Source: Bacteroidaceae bacterium
Lineage (GTDB): Bacteria; Bacteroidota; Bacteroidia; Bacteroidales; Bacteroidaceae
Direction: 5' to 3'
NCBI GenBank assembly: GCA_017547165.1
Contig: JAFYQK010000001.1
Coordinates: forward strand, 1-64,000
Length of the DNA stretch: 64,000 bases
The notes under the pieces were generated by a model. That model searched no databases. It saw nothing but the letters and a program-made list of their open reading frames with translations, and was not told the DNA's origin. A program made the translations under genes and the position numbers. Positions 33,345 to 43,500 of the stretch are shown one piece after another (position 1 is the first letter of the stretch; each line of letters starts with the position of its first letter).

Positions 33345-34625
33345 CTATGTCCTATATAGCAATGTATCATCTATTGCTGTTATCATTTCTGTCGGTATAT
33401 CATAGTCCTTTGCAATCGTTGACCACATGGATACAACATCGCAAATCTCATTAACAATCTCATTTGCTCGCTTAATATGCATTGCCTCGGCCACAGACAA
33501 TAAATCCGCTCTTGTAATATCATCCCATTTGTTATTAATAGACATCTGGTGATGTGAGGTCCATTCTCCACTGGGATTGTATGCCCAAGATACATCATAT
33601 GCTGGAGACAACCTCCAGGTTCCGCTCCTATCCATAAGGAATGAAATGTTTTTGGTATGGTCATCCTGATTACGGGCAATAACATTGAAGACCATTCGTC
33701 TGAACATTTGCTCGGCCTGCCCGTAAGGCAGACGAAGGCGTCGCATAATCTGGAAAGCCTGCTCATATGAATATGCGTGCAACATTTTATAGTCGTAATG
33801 GGCCAATCCACAAAGTGTCTGCATATGCACCTTCTCATTGCCTCCGATACGATCGAAGCGCTTTGTCATAAAGTGTGCCCGTCCGTTCTCCTCAAGCAGG
33901 CGACATTCACTCATCTCCAAACCTGCCTTCAAAGCCATAATGTAGTAAACATACTCGATCTTTCCATAGTGCTGCGGATCGCCAAGGGCTGCATTTGTCA
34001 CACCATCTAATTTCAAGAGCCAATGGCAAAAACCATCAGGAGCCTCTACCTGCCCCGAACGTACCTCACCAGTCTCGTCATTATATGCTATAACAGCCTT
34101 TGCTCTTTGACCTCCTGCTGATGTACTTACCTTGATAATATTGACAAGCGCCTCCTTTGTATTCTCCTTCAAGTTGGTATCTAATTCCGCTTTGTTGGAC
34201 AGAACCTCTGAAGCAACTTCAACCAACGAGCTAATCTCTATGGATGATGATTCCTCTAAATAATCATCTTTAGCAGGAACAAACTCCAACGCTCCCATCG
34301 AGCGTTTACCTTGGTAGCATAATCTCTCTACAGGATTGGCAAAAGTACGACCTAACGACGCAAGCCATCTGTCCAGCAATGCCTTTCCATATGCGTCTGG
34401 CAACGCATCTGCAAGCAGACCTGGCAATCCCATAAATGTTCCCCTAGACAATTCCCCGAATGCATAAGGGCTGTTGTCTTTCAACGGCATCATCAATGGC
34501 GACAATTCCCAACCGTTCTTAGAAAATGAAGGTTCGTATTCGAAAGTTGCTGTTCCTGTGCTTTCATTCCATAATACAGCCCCAGCATACTCTCCCCATA
34601 TATATACTTTTGCCAGATTTACCAT
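33345..34625 (-). CDS. hipA: HipA-family toxin (Ser/Thr kinase)
   Basis: A 426-residue HipA-type protein. The N-subdomain begins LAKVYIWGEYAGAVLW. The kinase part has the ATP-loop equivalent STSAGGQRAKAVIAY (about 168-182), the catalytic loop ARNQDDHTKNISF (Asp322, Asn326) and the Mg-binding motif SPAYDVSW (Asp344). HipA toxins phosphorylate aminoacyl-tRNA synthetases such as GltX and drive growth arrest and persistence. It starts 7 bases inside the upstream antitoxin gene, so they are translationally coupled. Palindromic repeats adjoin both ends of the module. Confidence 0.9.
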   Translation of the reverse strand: MVNLAKVYIWGEYAGAVLWNESTGTATFEYEPSFSKNGWELSPLMMPLKDNSPYAFGELSRGTFMGLPGLLADALPDAYGKALLDRWLASLGRTFANPVERLCYQGKRSMGALEFVPAKDDYLEESSSIEISSLVEVASEVLSNKAELDTNLKENTKEALVNIIKVSTSAGGQRAKAVIAYNDETGEVRSGQVEAPDGFCHWLLKLDGVTNAALGDPQHYGKIEYVYYIMALKAGLEMSECRLLEENGRAHFMTKRFDRIGGNEKVHMQTLCGLAHYDYKMLHAYSYEQAFQIMRRLRLPYGQAEQMFRRMVFNVIARNQDDHTKNISFLMDRSGTWRLSPAYDVSWAYNPSGEWTSHHQMSINNKWDDITRADLLSVAEAMHIKRANEIVNEICDVVSMWSTIAKDYDIPTEMITAIDDTLLYRT

Positions 34626-34963
34626 TCCGATTCAAATTTGTCGTTTTTAGTTTTATCAGAAGACGCTCGCTTGCGAGAAACTTGACTCTCTAATAGTTTG
34701 GCGTATGCAATCGGACTGAGTTCACGCTCTTTCAGAAATTCAGATAACATATGCAATGAATTGAGAGCCCTTAATAGAGGAATCAGTGTTTTAAGAGAGA
34801 CACTCTCTCCTCGCTCAATAGCAGCAACACTGCTAATTGAAATACCAGCAGATGATGCCAGTTTCTTTTGACTGATATTCTGCTCAAGCCGTTGGCGTTT
34901 AATAAATTCTCCAATCATTGAGAGAATCATATTATCTGCAAGTGCATACACATCCATAATCAT
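34619..34963 (-). CDS. hipB: HipB-like antitoxin, XRE-type HTH
   Basis: A 114-residue protein from the ATG at 34963. The XRE helix-turn-helix is in FIKRQRLEQNISQKKLASSAGISISSVAAIERGES, followed by an antitoxin tail rich in Lys and Ser. Earlier in-frame codons exist, but they would translate part of a palindromic repeat and lie upstream of the promoter, so I reject them. It neutralises HipA and represses the operon; a palindrome overlapping the promoter is a likely binding site. Confidence 0.88.
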   Translation of the reverse strand: MIMDVYALADNMILSMIGEFIKRQRLEQNISQKKLASSAGISISSVAAIERGESVSLKTLIPLLRALNSLHMLSEFLKERELSPIAYAKLLESQVSRKRASSDKTKNDKFESEW

Positions 34964-34985
34964 TGCTTTTTCAGTTATTACACCG

Positions 34986-35020
34986 CAAATATAGTAACAA
35001 TCGTTGGATTTCCAATGATT
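34986..35020 (-). promoter_or_regulatory. hipBA promoter with overlapping operator palindrome
   Basis: On the minus strand ATTG (35013-35016), 19 bp and TATATTTG (34986-34993) form a Bacteroidetes promoter, giving a leader of about 16 bases. The palindrome AATCGTTGG/CCAATGATT (34999-35020) covers the -33 element and spacer, as expected for autoregulation by HipB. Confidence 0.7.
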
Positions 35021-35104
35021 AGACATACTATTTTTCAAGAAACAGAGTATTTTATTCCACTCCACCTTCAAAAGGTGAGAGTTTAATGTTGAGAGATCAA
35101 CAAA

Positions 35105-35389
35105 AAACTCTGCGCCCTCTGTCGTAGCGAAGCTTGCGACCACTTTGTTAATCTAGCGAAGCGACATATTCTCTGCTCAATCTCTCCCTTTGCGTAATCT
35201 GCGTGCAAAAGAAGAAACAGTTTACCGTTCAACAAGTTAGCAGTGATACCTATTCATTTATTTGGTTTCACGCAGATTACGCTAAGACGCAGATTATAAA
35301 AGAATTAGACTTGTCAATCAGGCTACGCTTACGCTAAAGTAAGCAGATTAGTCGTAGGCTAAAGCCACGACAGATTACGCGGAGAGGCA
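35105..35389 (-). repeat. Large palindromic intergenic repeat, copy H (reversed, diverged loop)
   Basis: On the plus strand it contains the right outer arm, inner arms (GCGTAATCTGCGTG, CACGCAGATTACGC) with a longer unrelated loop, and the left outer arm ending CCACGACAGATTACGCGGAGAG. With copy G it flanks hipBA as direct repeats. A fragment of the TTTATTTGAG family follows at about 35391-35437. Confidence 0.85.
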
Positions 35390-35441
35390 TTACCGATTTG
35401 GGTTAAATTTATTTGAGGAAATACTAACGAGAGTTATTTTT

Positions 35442-36716
35442 TTAGTCTTTTAGGCATCCGATAGGAATTACATACACACCATCTTCTCTTTGATATGCAT
35501 AATTTCCTACTCCAATAATAACTGCCATAAAGGAAGGGGATGGCATCTTGTCTGTGTCTATGTTTCGAGAGAGTTTGATCAAGTTTGCAGCACCCTCATC
35601 AATGAGATCCTTGCCTCCAAGTTTCACTTCTAACACTGCATAGCTTCCGTTACGTCTATGTAGTACGGTGTCGCATTCAAGACCTGTACTATCTCTGTAG
35701 TGATATAACTTACCGTCCAGAACTTCTGCGTAAACACGAAGGTCTCTTACAACCATATCTTCAAAGAAGAAACCGAATGATTTCAAATCGTTAATTAGGT
35801 CTCTGGGACCGAGTCCTAATGATGCGGTTCCTATGCTTGGATCAACGAAATGACGAGTGTCTGCTGTCCTGATAGCGGCCTTACTGCGAATGTTTGGATT
35901 CCATGCGGTCAGATCCTCTATGACGAACAGTTTCTTCAAGGCTTTGATATAGTCAGCAACAGTATCTTCGTCCAAGGTACTTGAGTCGTTGGCAAGCATA
36001 TCTTTTCTGATAGTTGAATATGGAATCTGCTGCGAAATGTTTCTTGCATATGAACGCAGAAGTAGCCTGGCACGTTCAGCACTGCGTTTGACACCATCAA
36101 CACGTTGAATGTCCCTGTTGACTACAGAATCTACATAGTCAAACGCTTGGTCAAGGGCAACCTCCTTGGAAATCAGTGTTGCCCATGGCCATCCTCCGCG
36201 ACAAGTCAGAAAAGCAAGGTCATCTATAGTCAAGTCATTAGTTTGTATATCGAAGGGTTTTCCTTCAAATAAATCAGACAGACTTACCCTGCCATTTGAC
36301 TCGCCGGATTCATAAAGACTCATAGGACGCATCCTAATATAAGAGAATCTTCCTGTGCCGCTATGAATTGTCTCGTCTGCTTCGGCAAGGACAGACGAAC
36401 CTGTCAAGATGAATTGTGATGGTTCTCCTCTTTTATCGACTTCACTGCGAATGGAATCCCAAATAGGAGGCAAGGCTTGCCATTCGTCAATCAACCTGGG
36501 TGTTTTGCCTTCCAGCAATGTCTTAGGACTTAAGTCAATCAATTGGGCACTTTGTTTCAAGACAGAGGAATCGCCAAGGTCAAGAATACTGTTGGAAAGT
36601 TGCTTTGCTGTAGTAGTCTTGCCACACCATTTAGGACCTTCTATCAATACAGCTCCCTTTCCAAGTACCTTGCGCTTAAGTATCCTGTCCGATATACGTT
36701 GTTTATATTTTGCCAT
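35442..36716 (-). CDS. ATP-binding protein, DUF4143 type
   Basis: A 424-residue AAA-type protein. Walker A GPKWCGKT is at residues 27-34, Walker B LIDE at 75-78, and sensor-like ILTGSS follows. The C-terminal half is the DUF4143 region with a PD-(D/E)xK-like core (LECDTVLHRRNGSYAVLEVKLGG). Such proteins are common in gut Bacteroidales and have been proposed to act on DNA or in stress responses; no firm role is known. A promoter and three 23-bp direct repeats lie upstream. Its nearest neighbours are palindromic repeats H and I. Confidence 0.85.
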   Translation of the reverse strand: MAKYKQRISDRILKRKVLGKGAVLIEGPKWCGKTTTAKQLSNSILDLGDSSVLKQSAQLIDLSPKTLLEGKTPRLIDEWQALPPIWDSIRSEVDKRGEPSQFILTGSSVLAEADETIHSGTGRFSYIRMRPMSLYESGESNGRVSLSDLFEGKPFDIQTNDLTIDDLAFLTCRGGWPWATLISKEVALDQAFDYVDSVVNRDIQRVDGVKRSAERARLLLRSYARNISQQIPYSTIRKDMLANDSSTLDEDTVADYIKALKKLFVIEDLTAWNPNIRSKAAIRTADTRHFVDPSIGTASLGLGPRDLINDLKSFGFFFEDMVVRDLRVYAEVLDGKLYHYRDSTGLECDTVLHRRNGSYAVLEVKLGGKDLIDEGAANLIKLSRNIDTDKMPSPSFMAVIIGVGNYAYQREDGVYVIPIGCLKD

Positions 36717-36733
36717 AACTAATTATTTTGTGG

Positions 36734-36765
36734 CAAAATTAGTGTATGTATTTTAAAAAAACAAA
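36734..36765 (-). promoter_or_regulatory. Promoter of the DUF4143-type ATPase gene
   Basis: On the minus strand TTTG (plus CAAA at 36762-36765), a 20-bp spacer and TAATTTTG (plus CAAAATTA at 36734-36741) precede the ATG at 36716 with a leader of about 11 bases. Confidence 0.72.
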
Positions 36766-36800
36766 TAATTCAGTAGAAAATCGGTTATTTGAGGTTATTT

Positions 36801-36854
36801 TGTTCGGTTAAATGTTTGTATTCTGTTCGGTGGTTTGAGGCGCCTTTGTTCGGT
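36801..36854. repeat. Three TGTTCGGT direct repeats spaced 23 bp
   Basis: TGTTCGGT occurs at 36801, 36824 and 36847, exactly 23 bp apart, just upstream of the ATPase promoter; this looks like an iterated protein-binding site. The rest of 36855-37030 holds only a duplicated TCATCAAGCT word. Confidence 0.7.
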
Positions 36855-37031
36855 AGTTTGTGGATTTTGGGTGGTTATGGGTGCCCAAAAACAACATCTC
36901 TCCTTTCTTACCTTATGGAAGTTCCGAAGGGGAAGGGGTAGATAAGTTTTCTGTTTTATTATTCACTTTTGGTTCATCAAGCTAAAGCAGTCGCTTTTGC
37001 TCATCAAGCTCCGTAAGTCCGTTTGCCTTTG

Positions 37032-37267
37032 CCTCTGCGTTCTCCGTCGTAGCGAAGCTTGCGACAAATCAGTTAATCTTAGCGAAGCGCCATATTCTCT
37101 GCTCAATCTCTCCCTTCGCGGAATCTGCGTGCCAAAATATTTTCACGCTGTCTATTTATCTATTACCACGCAGATTCCGCGAAGGGAGAGATTGAGCAGA
37201 GAATATGGCGCTGTCGCTGAGATTAACAAATTTGTCGCAAGCTTCGCTACGACGGAGAGCGCAGAGG
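37032..37267. repeat. 100-bp-arm near-perfect inverted repeat (palindromic copy I)
   Basis: Left arm 37032-37131 and right arm 37167-37267 are reverse complements at roughly 95% identity, separated by a 35-base loop. Both arms are the right-hand half (inner plus outer arm) of the large palindromic repeat, so two half-units are joined head to head. Differences are a GCGCTTCGCT/GCGCTGTCGCT indel and about four substitutions. Confidence 0.92.
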
Positions 37268-37284
37268 GTTTTGTTAAACAGTAA

Positions 37285-37395
37285 ACTCTCATCCGCTCAT
37301 CCGCTCACCGCTCACCGCTCATCTGCTCACCGCTCATCCGCTCACCGCTCATCCGCTCACCACTCACTACTCACTACTCACCGCTCACCGCTCAA
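37285..37395. repeat. 7-bp GCTCACC/GCTCATCC array
   Basis: About 15 units of GCTCACC, GCTCATCC and ACTCACT lie between inverted repeat I and the promoter of the GH20-GH33 gene. Confidence 0.9.
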
Positions 37396-37433
37396 TAAAA
37401 ATGGGGGAGGGGAGGAGATTGTGTGGGGGAAAG

Positions 37434-37463
37434 TTTGCAAGTTTGTGTAATTTTTGTAAATTT
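37434..37463 (+). promoter_or_regulatory. Promoter of the GH20-GH33 gene
   Basis: TTTG (37434-37437), 18 bp and TAAATTTG (37456-37463) match the Bacteroidetes consensus. The leader of about 52 bases is A-rich. Confidence 0.75.
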
Positions 37464-37521
37464 GTGGCGTAATTGGCGAAATATCAGTAAAAAATAACAT
37501 AACTAACTTAACTTAATCAGA

Positions 37522-40500
37522 ATGAAGAAGACTTTTCTGACATTGGCTTTAGCTGCTTTGGCTCTTATGCCACAGACTCTGCAGGCCAAGGTGGAGCATT
37601 TGTTGCCCAAACCGCAACAGATTACCGTGAATGAAGGTGCTGCACCATTTGCTTTGGGTGGTAGCGTGACTATCTCCTACAATGGCGGTGCTGCTAAGTG
37701 TGAACTTCTGGAGGAGTTCTTCACCCAGAATGGTTGCACATTGGGCCAGGGTGGAACTACCGTTAGAGTCGACATTGTTGAAATTATCGATGGCGCATAC
37801 GACTATGAGTTGTACGGCTATGAGAACGAGGCCTACATGTTGAAGGTGACAAGCAGTGGTATCACCATCAGTGCCGTTACCAACACTGGTGTTATCCGTG
37901 CCGCACAGACCTTGGTGCAGATGGCCGAGGGATGGGACGGAGCTGCGGCTCTGGAGGCTGTTACCGTGAAGGACTGGCCTGCATTTAAGGTGCGTGGTTA
38001 TATGCACGACGTTGGTCGCTCGTTCATCAGTGCCGACGAGTTGGTGAAGCAGGTTGAGTTGTTCTCTCGCTTCAAGGTTAATACCTTCCACTGGCACATG
38101 ACCGAGAATCAGGCATGGCGCTTTGAGGTGAAGGCTTATCCCGAGTTGACATCTTCAGAGAGCATGACACGCTTTGCCGGTCAGTACTACACCCAGGAGG
38201 ATTGCAAGAAGGTGTTGGCAGCAGCCAAGAAGCACGGCATGATTGTTGTGCCCGAGATAGATATGCCCGGTCATAGCGAGGCTTTCGAGCGTGCAATGCA
38301 CTTTGGCATGCAGACCGAAGAAGGCAAGGTGGTGTTGAAGAAGGTGCTTGACGAGGTATGCGAGCTCTTTGCCGATGCTCCCTATATCCACATTGGCGGT
38401 GACGAGGTTTCAACTTCCGCCGATTACCTGAACGAGATGATTGCTTATGTTGAGAGCAAAGGCAAGAAGTGTGAATTGTGGAACCCCATCAACGGTATCG
38501 GTCAGGATGCTTTGAACCACTCTTTGGCTCAGATGTGGGGTACTCGCGGTTATCTTGCTTCTGGCAAGGCAAACATCGACAGCCGTTACAACTATACCAA
38601 CCACTTTGACGTATTTGCCGACCTGGTAGGTATCTACAAGAGCAATATCTACTATCACGAGAAGGGCACTCCCGAGGTGGCAGGTTCTATTTCCGGTTGC
38701 TGGAACGACCGCAAGGTAGCCGACGAGAAGGCTATCATGGCACAGAACAACGTGTGGGCCAATGTTATTGCTACAGCCGAGCGCACATGGATTGGTGGCG
38801 GCAAGCAGTATATCGATAACATGACAAACACTCCTGCCAACCTTAAGGCAGACGGCGGTCATGGCGGCGTCATGCTCCCCAACAGCGGTGAGGAATATGA
38901 GGAGTTCAAGAGCTGGGAGACCCGTTTCCTTTTCCATAAGGCAAACAGTTTGAAGAACGAGCCCATCCCCTACGTCAAGCAGACAAATGTGCGCTGGCGC
39001 ATTACCGATGCCTTCCCCAACGGAGGTTCGGAAACAGCAGCCTTTGGTCCCGAAGCGGAAGGCAAGACCACTTCTACCGCCCTTCTTCCCGAGGTGTTCA
39101 CACACGAGGGCAAGACATATTACACTGGTATGGCAACAGGTGCCGGCATCTATCTGGCACACACATGGGGCAACAGCATCATCGATGCATACTATGACAA
39201 TCCTCAGTACAACCATACTGCCTACGCATGGACCTATGTTTACTCTCCAAAGGCACAGACAGTGGGTGCACAGATTGAGTTCCAGAACTACAGTCGTTCG
39301 GAGCAGGACGCTGCCGCACCAGCAGGTAAGTGGGACCACTTCGGTTCTAAGATTTGGGTGAATGGCGAGGAGATTGACGCTCCCGCATGGGACAATACCG
39401 GTGTGAGCATCAGCAGCAAGGAGGTGGAGTTGAAGAACGAGAACTTCCCCGGTCGCACTCCCGTCAAGGTGACTCTGAAAGAAGGTTGGAACAAGGTGTT
39501 CCTGAAGTTGCCCTATTTCAACAAGGGTTATCGTTTGAAGAAGTGGATGTTCACCTGTGTGTTCACCGACACCGAGGGTAAGAATGCCGTAGAGGGTTTG
39601 ATATACTCTCCCAACCAGTGCAAGGATGAGGCAACAGAGATTGTTGCTGCCAAGGTTAGCGAGGTGAAGCGCCAGATGGGTCTGTACCTTAACGACAAGG
39701 TAGGTTGCTGGCCAGCATCACTGGGCGAATCATTGAATACCAAGATTGCAGAGATAGAGGCAACATATTCGGAGACAATGACACTGGCCGAGCGTGAGGC
39801 GCAGGTGGCAGAGATAGAGGCAGCTGCAGCTGTTGTGTTGGCATCTCTGACAGCCGAGAATATCAACAAACCCGTGGCAGGAAAAACATACAGAATGTAC
39901 ACTCCGCAACGCGGAAGCAGATATGTAACGTCATACGGCAATGGTCAGGCTGTCATTGGAGAGCAGAACCCAAGCACCAACTCTTCGGTGTGGAAGTTTG
40001 TGGTTCGTCAGGATGGTTCATACGATATCCAAAACTTTCACGACCTGACCTATATCTCACCAGCAAGTGCAAATAACACTGCCCTGAACACAGTCAAGGC
40101 CGCTCCAAATGCTGGTTGGACAGTAAACGCCGCCAGCGTGAAGGGTTTGGTGATCATAGTTAGCGGAAGCGCTCAGTTTAATCAAACAAATAGCGCACAG
40201 AACTATCAGGTTTATAACTGGGGTAGCGGCACCAACACCACCGATACCGGTTGTATGTACCAGATTGAGGAAGTAAGCGTGAACGCCGAAGAAGAGGGTG
40301 CAGGAGTCCCCGATGGTATAGAACCCCCTTTTAAGACTACCACTATCGTAAACGGAGAGTTCGCTCCCGGTACGGTATGGTACACAATGCAGATAGGTTC
40401 TTCTCAGCATATTATTTCGGACAACGGCACAGCCGACAAGATTTCTTTGCAGACAACGAAGACCGACCTGGCAGCTGCCGACCTTTGGTGTTTCGTAGGC

Positions 40501-43500
40501 AATGCCGAGAATGGTTATAAGATCTACAACAAGCAGGCTGGTGCTACAAAGGTGTTGGCATCGAGCAGCGAGATGAAGCCGTTGAGCGGTTATGGCGGCA
40601 CTGGCGGTGCAACATATCCCACTCTCCAAACTGAAGCATCTCTGCCCAATGGTTACATAGGTGCGTGGGACCTTCAGGTTTCCGACGAGCTTGCTGACAC
40701 AGAGGGATACTTTTTGGTGCTTCATGGCACACAGTATGCAGTGAACAACTTTGGCAATGTAGGCAATCTGGCTTTCTGGGCAGAGGGTAAGGATGCCGGT
40801 TCTACCGTAACCTTCGCTTTTGCCGAGGCAACAGTAGAGATTAATGCTGCCAATGGTGAGTTCACCGCCAGCAATGCCAACAAGACCTGGCATTCGAAGT
40901 GGGAGAGCAACCAGTTGGAGGGTTTCTCTCTGGGTTTGAATGCCAACAACATGCAGGCAAGCAACGGTTATCTTAATATCTTCTCTGGCCAGTCAGGTTC
41001 TTGCTCTATCACATTGACAGCTCCCGAGGGTGCTATTGTTGCCGAGTATGGTTTTGACTATGTAAACATTGAAACCGGTTATGAGTTGACACTCACCGTG
41101 GACGGTACTGCCTACAAGACCTCTACAACAAAGAAGAGCCTCAAGGTTACTGACGGTGAAACCCGTACTGCTTCGTTCACTCAATCCGGTGCCAACAAGG
41201 GTGTGACATACAGCAACTTCATGGTGACAGTGCGCCGCTCAACACAGGAGGCGGAACCTCAGTATGAGGTGTTCACCACCACAACAACTTCGGTGCCTTA
41301 TCGTATTCCTGCCATTGCTCAGGCAAAGAACGGTAATTTGATAGCTGTGGCCGACTATCGTCATAGCGGTGCAGATATAGGTATGGCAACAAATGGTCGT
41401 ATCGATATTCATGGCCGTATCAGTAAGGACAATGGTCAGACCTGGGGAGATGTCTTCCCCATCATAGAGGGTCAGGGTGCGGCAGCAGCAAATACCAACT
41501 CCATGTATGTGGCTTTTGGTGACCCATGTCTGGTTGCTGACAGCGAGAGCGACAAGGTGATGTTGCTGACTTGCTCGGGTAATGTAAGCTTCCCTAACGG
41601 TCAGCGCAACAACCACCAGGGTATAGCTCGTTTCTACTCTGAAGACGGTGGTGAGAACTGGGGTACTCCCGTTGATATCTCAGAAAGCATATATGAGCAG
41701 TTTGACCAGCGTGCCGATGGCGGTATCCGTTGCATGTTCATCGGTTCTGGCAAGATTTCACAGAGCAAGACAGTGAAGGTGGGCAGCCACTATCGTTTGT
41801 ATTGCGCTCCTTTGGTGAAATTGACAAACGGTTCAAATGTGAACTTCGTTTTGTACTCTGACGACTTTGGCGGCACATGGAAGGTGCTTGGCGGTGTGGA
41901 GACAAGTCCTATCCCCAGCGGCGGTGACGAGCCCAAGGCCGATGAGTTGCCCGATGGCCGCATATTGATAAGTTCTCGTACCAGCGGTGGCCGTATCTAC
42001 AACATCTACAGCTTTACAGATGTGGCAAAGGGCGAAGGAAGTTGGGGCGTAGCAGCATGGTCAAATGCTAACAACAATGGTACTGTAGCAACAAGCAACT
42101 CTACCAACGGTGAGATTATCTTCATCCCCGTTAAGCGTATTGAAGACCAGAAGCAGATGTATATGATGTTGCAATCAGTGCCTCTGGGTAGCGGTCGTGC
42201 CAATGTGGGTATCTACTACAAGGCATTGGAGAGCTTGAACGACTTTATGACTCCCGACAGTCTGGCAAAGGATTGGGATGGCCGTCATCAGTCAAGTTTC
42301 ATTGGTTCGGCTTACTCTACTATGTGCTGGCAGGCCAATAATACTCTGGCTTTCGTATATGAGGAAGAAACACATTGCAATACTTCTCGCGGTGGTTACA
42401 CCATTATATATAAGAACTACTCTATAGAGCAGATTACCGACAGTGCATTTACATACGATGCTTCTTCAAAGGCAGAGGATGTGGTAAAGGCAGGTATTGA
42501 CAGTCGTAAGATTCAGGCTGGCGAAGGCAAGTATGTTGGCGAATACAAGGCTTCTTCTGTTGCTACTGTTGATGAGGCCGTTGAGGCTTACAAGACAGCA
42601 CCAAGTGCCGAGAACTATGTAGCAATCAACAAGGCTTTGGCTTTGGCTGACCGTATAGAGGTTGAGGAAGGTCAGATGTATCGTCTGCGCAATATCTCCA
42701 GACAAAATGCCACATTGTATCTGGCTCCAGAGGACACACGCTTCACTGCCGCTGCAAGCAATGTTATGACTGCCGATCAGGTATTCACCTTCGTTCCTGC
42801 TGCCAACAAGGGCGAGTTCTATATGTACAACCCCAACTACAACCTGTATCTTGGCAAACTGGTTGCAACAGAGACCCAACCCGTGGTGATGAGCACCACA
42901 GAGAATGCCGGTACATGGAAGTTTGAGAGCAAGCCCAGTGGTGAGAGCAAGGTAATAAATGTTAACCGCGAGAGTGGTGGTAACGATGGCTTGCATCTTG
43001 CTGGTGACAACACCAGACTTGTGCCCTGGACAAGTGGTGCTGAAGCATCTCAGTGGTTCATTGAATTGGTTAAGGAAGTGCCTGCTGTAGTACCCGCCGA
43101 GGGTTATGTTACCGCTAATCTGCCCTTCGCCGTTAAGTTGCCTCAGGGACTGGTTGCCTATAAGGCGGTAGCTCCAGCAATGGTGAACGATGTGATGTGC
43201 ATGTATATTGAAGAACTGGGCACTGAGGTGGTTCCTGCCAATACTCCCGTTGTGCTTGCTGGCGAGGCTGGTGTGCATATGTTGCAGTTCGTGAATTTGC
43301 CTGCTGCTGCAGAGGCTGCCTCTGAACAGGGTTGGAAGGGTACATTGCGTGCCACCACTTTGCAGGAGGAGTTCTTTGCTCTGCAGGGAGACCAGTTTGT
43401 GAAGACAACAGGCAACATTGCCGCCAACAAGGCTTACTATATTGGTGATGTTGATGTTGATGCAATGCCTGTATCTTTGGAAGATGGTACCGAGACTGGC

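Noticed and set aside
34964-35143. A 60-residue N-terminal extension of the HipB-like antitoxin.
   Set aside because: It would translate a palindromic repeat and the operator, and lies upstream of the mapped promoter elements.
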